Shown: positions 6,230 through 8,550 of the stretch, in pieces
Layout of the letters: every line of letters begins with the position of its first letter
How positions within the stretch are numbered: the first letter of the stretch is position 1
NCBI GenBank assembly: GCA_041913505.1
Contig: JAYSFC010000144.1
Span: forward strand, 1 to 8,550
DNA from: JAYSFC01 sp041913505
GTDB taxonomy: Bacteria; Pseudomonadota; Gammaproteobacteria; Burkholderiales; Burkholderiaceae_C
Direction: 5' to 3'
Length of the DNA stretch: 8,550 nucleotides
Position numbers and translations under genes: made by a program
The notes under the pieces: generated by a model
The model's input: the letters and a program-made list of their open reading frames with translations, nothing else
Told to the model about the DNA's origin: nothing
The model's database searches: none

Positions 6230-7345
6230 TCAGCCTTTGGCACAAAGCGCCGCCACTTCCTCGCCAAGCGCGAGGGCGCTCGTGAGGCCTGGCGACTCGA
6301 TGCCAAACAAGTTCACAAGCCCACGCACGCCGTGTACCGCTTCGCCCTGGATCACGAAATCGGCCGCAGGCTCGCCCGGGCCGTGGATCTTGGGCCGGAT
6401 GCCCGCGTAGCCGGGCGCGAGCGCGCCGTCGGCCAGCGCGGGCCAGTAGCGGCGCGCCTCGGCATAGAAAGCGTCGCCACGCCGCGGATCGACGACGAGA
6501 TCGTCGGGCCCGTCCACCCACTGCACGTCGGGGCCGAACTTGGCCTGGCCGCCCAGGTCGAGCGTGAGGTGCACGCCCAGGCCCGCCGCCTCGGGCACCG
6601 GGTAGACAAGCCGCGAGAACGGTGCCCGGCCCGCGAGCGTGAAGTAGTTGCCCTTGGCGTAGCGCGCTGGAGGCACGTGGCGCGCGTCGAGCCCCTCGAA
6701 GGCCCGGGCCAAGTCGGGTGCCCACAGTCCGGCGGCGTTGACTACCGTCCGGGCCTGCAGCATCGTGCCATCTTTTGCTTCCAAAAAAATAGCATCTTGT
6801 GCACACTGCGCTTTGGCTATCGGTGAGTTGAGGGCCACCAACCCTCCCGCATGCTCCAGATCACCCTGCAGCGCGAACATGAAGGCGTGGCTGTCCACGA
6901 TGCCCGTGCTCGGCGAGAGCAGCGCAGCCACGCATTCGAGTGCGGGCTCAAGCGCACGCGCAGCGTCGCGCTCCAGCCATTGCAGATCCTCCACGCCATT
7001 GGCGCGCGCCTTGCGCTCGATGGCCTGCAACTCGGCGCGCTGCGCCTCACTGGTGGCCACGATGAGCTTGCCGCAGCGCCGGTACGGCACGCCGCGCGCC
7101 TCGCAATAGGCGTAGAGCAGGCCGCGCCCGCGCACACACAGACGCGCCTTGAGGGAGCCAGCGGGGTAGTAGATGCCTGCGTGGATGACCTCGCTGTTGC
7201 GCGAGCTCGTGCCCGTGCCGATGGCGTCCTGGGCCTCCAGCACCATCACCTCGCGGCCCTGCAGCGCAAGCGCGCGCGCCACGGCCAGCCCCACCACGCC
7301 GGCCCCGATGACAACGCAGTCCACCCGATCGATCGTCGCCGTCAT
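6230..7345 (-). CDS. FAD-dependent oxidoreductase, DAO family, related to L-2-hydroxyglutarate oxidase (LhgO)
   Basis: A 371-aa flavoprotein. The N-terminal Rossmann motif VVIGAGVVGLAVARAL (residues 11-26, GxGxxG at 14-19) ends at E37 (MVLEAQ), which should bind the FAD ribose. It is followed by TGTSSRNSEVIHAGIYY (43-59 region), LKARLCVRG, CGKLIVAT, STGIVDSHAF, VVNAAGLWAPDLA, YPVPEAAGLGVHLT, and near the C-terminus GYAGIRPKIHG and a FAD-closing NLFGIESPGLTSALALG. The HAGIYY, GKLIVA and TGIVD blocks resemble human L2HGDH and bacterial LhgO, so a 2-hydroxy-acid such as L-2-hydroxyglutarate is the first substrate to consider. LhgO proteins run about 400-420 aa, so this shorter form may differ in specificity. 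The ATG at 7345 overlaps the deacetylase stop by 4 bases (ATGA), with AGGAG at 7353-7357, indicating translational coupling. An AT-rich patch near 6768-6830 interrupts the otherwise GC-rich codon use. Confidence 0.88.
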   Translation of the reverse strand: MTATIDRVDCVVIGAGVVGLAVARALALQGREVMVLEAQDAIGTGTSSRNSEVIHAGIYYPAGSLKARLCVRGRGLLYAYCEARGVPYRRCGKLIVATSEAQRAELQAIERKARANGVEDLQWLERDAARALEPALECVAALLSPSTGIVDSHAFMFALQGDLEHAGGLVALNSPIAKAQCAQDAIFLEAKDGTMLQARTVVNAAGLWAPDLARAFEGLDARHVPPARYAKGNYFTLAGRAPFSRLVYPVPEAAGLGVHLTLDLGGQAKFGPDVQWVDGPDDLVVDPRRGDAFYAEARRYWPALADGALAPGYAGIRPKIHGPGEPAADFVIQGEAVHGVRGLVNLFGIESPGLTSALALGEEVAALCAKG

Positions 7346-8385
7346 GCCCCTGCTCCTTCAAAACCTTCCAGCACGTTAACCGCATTGGTGCCCAACTCAG
7401 CGGCCGCATACCCTCCTTCGAGCACAAAAACGGTGGGCAAGCCCAGGCGCTCAAGGCGCTCACCCATGCGGAAGAAGTCGCCGGACGCTAGTGCGAAACG
7501 GGAGATAGGATCCCCCTCGAACGTATCGAGCCCCAGCGACACAACGAGTGCATCCGCGCCATATTGCGCGATGCGCGCGCAGGCCTGTTCGAGCGCCGTG
7601 AACCACGCCTGCGCCGGCGTACCGGCCGACAGCGGCAGGTTCAGGTTGAAGCCATCACCCTGCCCTGCGCCCGTTTCATCGGCATGCCCCAGGTAAAACG
7701 GGTATTCGGTGCGCGGATCGCCGTGGAGGCTGACGAAGAGCACGTCCGCGCGGTCGTAGAAGATGGCCTGCGTGCCATTGCCGTGGTGGTAGTCCACATC
7801 GAGCACGGCCACGCGCGCCGCCCCTGCGTTGCGCAATCCCTGGGCTGCCACGGCTGCGTTGTTGAGGAAGCAGTAGCCTCCCATGAAATCAGGCCCCGCA
7901 TGGTGCCCTGGCGGGCGCGTGCAGCAGAAGGCCGCGCGCAACCCCTGCGCGACGCGCATGGCGGCGCTCAGTGCCGCGTCGGCCCCGGCCTTGGCCGCCG
8001 CCCAGGTGCCAGCCGCCAGCGGGGAACCGTTGTCCATCGAGTACAGGCCGAGCTTCGCCACGAAATTGGCGGGCTCCACATCGCTGCGCAAGGTGCGCAC
8101 GGGCCAGACCGACGGAAAGGGCTGGCGTTCGGCGTTCCCGGCATCGAGCGCGCTCCACTGCGCCCAGGCCGTGCGCAAAAAGGCGAGATAACGCGGCGCA
8201 TGCACCTGGCTGAGCACGGTGCCGCTGTCCTGATCGGGCTCGAGCGACACATGGCCCCGCTCCCGCAAAGCGGCCTCGACATAGTCGGCGCGCGCGGGCT
8301 TTTCGAAACAGGGAACGCGCTCGCCGCGAAAGAACTCATGGGCCGGCGCATGGCCGTGGTGCAGCGGGTTGTGGAAAGTGAGCAT
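7342..8385 (-). CDS. Acetylpolyamine amidohydrolase / class II histone deacetylase family protein
   Basis: A 347-aa zinc amidohydrolase with the arginase/deacetylase fold, expected to remove acetyl groups from acetylated polyamines or diamines (putrescine, cadaverine, spermidine). Residues seen: RPPGHHAG with the general acid/base pair H161-H162; LDVDYHHGNG with zinc ligands D198 and H200; SLGLDTFEGDP with zinc ligand D287; EGGY with catalytic Y326. These sit at a constant +3 from the Mycoplana ramosa enzyme AphA (H158/H159, D195, H197, D284, Y323, from memory). Start: ATG 8385 gives MLTFHNPLHH and the family length of about 345. A frame open to 8523 runs through a terminator and a tRNA and is rejected. 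No clear Shine-Dalgarno precedes 8385. E17 of the polyamine site is kept, but the positions of AphA E106 and E117 appear to be V109 and G120, so substrate range may differ. It overlaps the FAD gene by 4 bases. The symbol aphA is not assigned because the substrate is unproven. Confidence 0.93.
   Translation of the reverse strand: MLTFHNPLHHGHAPAHEFFRGERVPCFEKPARADYVEAALRERGHVSLEPDQDSGTVLSQVHAPRYLAFLRTAWAQWSALDAGNAERQPFPSVWPVRTLRSDVEPANFVAKLGLYSMDNGSPLAAGTWAAAKAGADAALSAAMRVAQGLRAAFCCTRPPGHHAGPDFMGGYCFLNNAAVAAQGLRNAGAARVAVLDVDYHHGNGTQAIFYDRADVLFVSLHGDPRTEYPFYLGHADETGAGQGDGFNLNLPLSAGTPAQAWFTALEQACARIAQYGADALVVSLGLDTFEGDPISRFALASGDFFRMGERLERLGLPTVFVLEGGYAAAELGTNAVNVLEGFEGAGA
7353..7357 (-). promoter_or_regulatory. 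Shine-Dalgarno of the FAD oxidoreductase gene within the deacetylase gene
   Basis: AGGAG on the minus strand, 7 bases before ATG 7345, lies in the last codons of the deacetylase gene (GAA GGA GCA GGG GCA TGA). With the ATGA overlap it sets the start and implies coupled translation. Confidence 0.75.
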
Positions 8386-8412
8386 GGCAGCAGGAACGAA
8401 GACCTGCGCCGC

Positions 8413-8441
8413 ATTGTGGCCCAGCCCACGGCAGGTGCCAG
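8413..8441 (-). promoter_or_regulatory. Weak candidate promoter for the deacetylase-FAD pair
   Basis: On the minus strand CTGGCA (8436-8441, four of six to TTGACA), a 17-base spacer and CACAAT (8413-8418, four of six to TATAAT) lie between the tRNA terminator and the ATG at 8385. Spacing is ideal but both hexamers are weak. A promoter is expected somewhere in this 70-base stretch because the upstream transcript is terminated. Confidence 0.25.
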
Positions 8442-8453
8442 CCGCCCTGGGCA

Positions 8454-8494
8454 ATAAAAAAAGCCCTTGCAGGCCGAGGACCTGCAAGGGCTTT
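8454..8494 (-). terminator. Rho-independent terminator of tRNA-Val
   Basis: On the minus strand, AAGCCCTTGCAGG (8493-8481), a 7-base loop TCCTCGG and CCTGCAAGGGCTT (8473-8461) form a perfect 13-bp stem. It runs into a T tract of seven (ending near 8456) and begins a few bases after the tRNA CCA end. The plus-strand side reads CTTTGTTT, so some rightward activity is possible. It separates the tRNA transcript from the deacetylase operon. Confidence 0.93.
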
Positions 8495-8497
8495 GTT

Positions 8498-8550
8498 TGG
8501 TGGGTGATACATGGATCGAACATGTGACCCCTGCCGTGTGAAGGCAGTGC
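8498..8550 (-). tRNA. tRNA-Val, anticodon CAC (3' part; 5' end beyond window)
   Basis: Read on the minus strand from the window edge: anticodon stem CTGCC/GGCAG closes the 7-base loop TTCACAC with anticodon CAC (bases 8540-8538), which reads GUG valine codons. A 5-base variable region GGGTC follows. The T arm is ACATG-TTCGATC-CATGT. The acceptor 3' strand ATCACCC, discriminator A and encoded CCA (8500-8498) complete it; ATCACCC pairs with the GGGTGAT expected at the 5' end of bacterial tRNA-Val. The D arm and 5' acceptor strand lie outside the window. A strong terminator follows. Confidence 0.93.

Noticed and set aside
8386..8523. N-terminal extension of the deacetylase frame to an ATG at 8523
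   Set aside because: The extension would translate through a strong terminator and the 3' end of tRNA-Val. The family N-terminus begins at 8385 and gives the expected length.
8498..8550. tRNA-Val 3' end as an integration site for a mobile island
   Set aside because: The sequence downstream of the tRNA 3' end is its terminator followed by metabolic genes. There is no integrase and no repeat of the tRNA 3' end within the window.

Overview
The window looks like ordinary, high-GC (roughly two-thirds G+C by eye) chromosomal core sequence from a betaproteobacterium, most likely a member of the Comamonadaceae (Acidovorax-like). The basis is overall protein resemblance, codon use dominated by G/C third positions, and class 2 (membrane-type) PyrD, PrlC and YqjD/E/K-type genes. 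The genus-level placement is an inference from memory, not a database result. I see no insertion sequence, phage module, CRISPR array, toxin-antitoxin pair or defence locus.

Layout, left to right. (1) A rightward run: the 3' half of folD (one-carbon metabolism), then prlC (oligopeptidase A, an M3 zinc peptidase), then an exported glutaredoxin-like protein with an N-terminal DUF4124-like segment. It ends at a strong hairpin terminator. (2) rpiA (pentose phosphate pathway), transcribed leftward, converges on that terminator. (3) pyrD (pyrimidine biosynthesis), transcribed rightward, diverges from rpiA across only 35 bases. Both start codons lie in an inverted repeat. (4) A leftward three-gene membrane cluster of the YqjD-YqjE-YqjK type. 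Its last gene ends two bases from the end of pyrD, and both stop codons sit inside a perfect 10-bp inverted repeat. (5) A leftward, translationally coupled pair: a histone-deacetylase-fold acetylpolyamine amidohydrolase followed by a DAO-type FAD oxidoreductase related to L-2-hydroxyglutarate oxidase (LhgO). (6) At the right edge, the 3' part of a leftward tRNA-Val (anticodon CAC) with its own strong terminator.

Functionally, most of the window is housekeeping: folate, ribose-5-phosphate and orotate supply nucleotide synthesis, and PrlC does peptide turnover. The YqjD-like cluster is probably a stationary-phase or membrane-associated function. The deacetylase/FAD pair is the most accessory-looking unit and may act in acetylpolyamine or diamine catabolism. 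The points most worth a second look are the rpiA/pyrD start-site inverted repeat (possible leader control of pyrD), the pyrD/yqjK stop-codon palindrome, the changed polyamine-binding acidic positions in the deacetylase, its coupling to an LhgO-like enzyme, and an AT-rich patch inside that enzyme's gene. None of these amounts to a clear new system.
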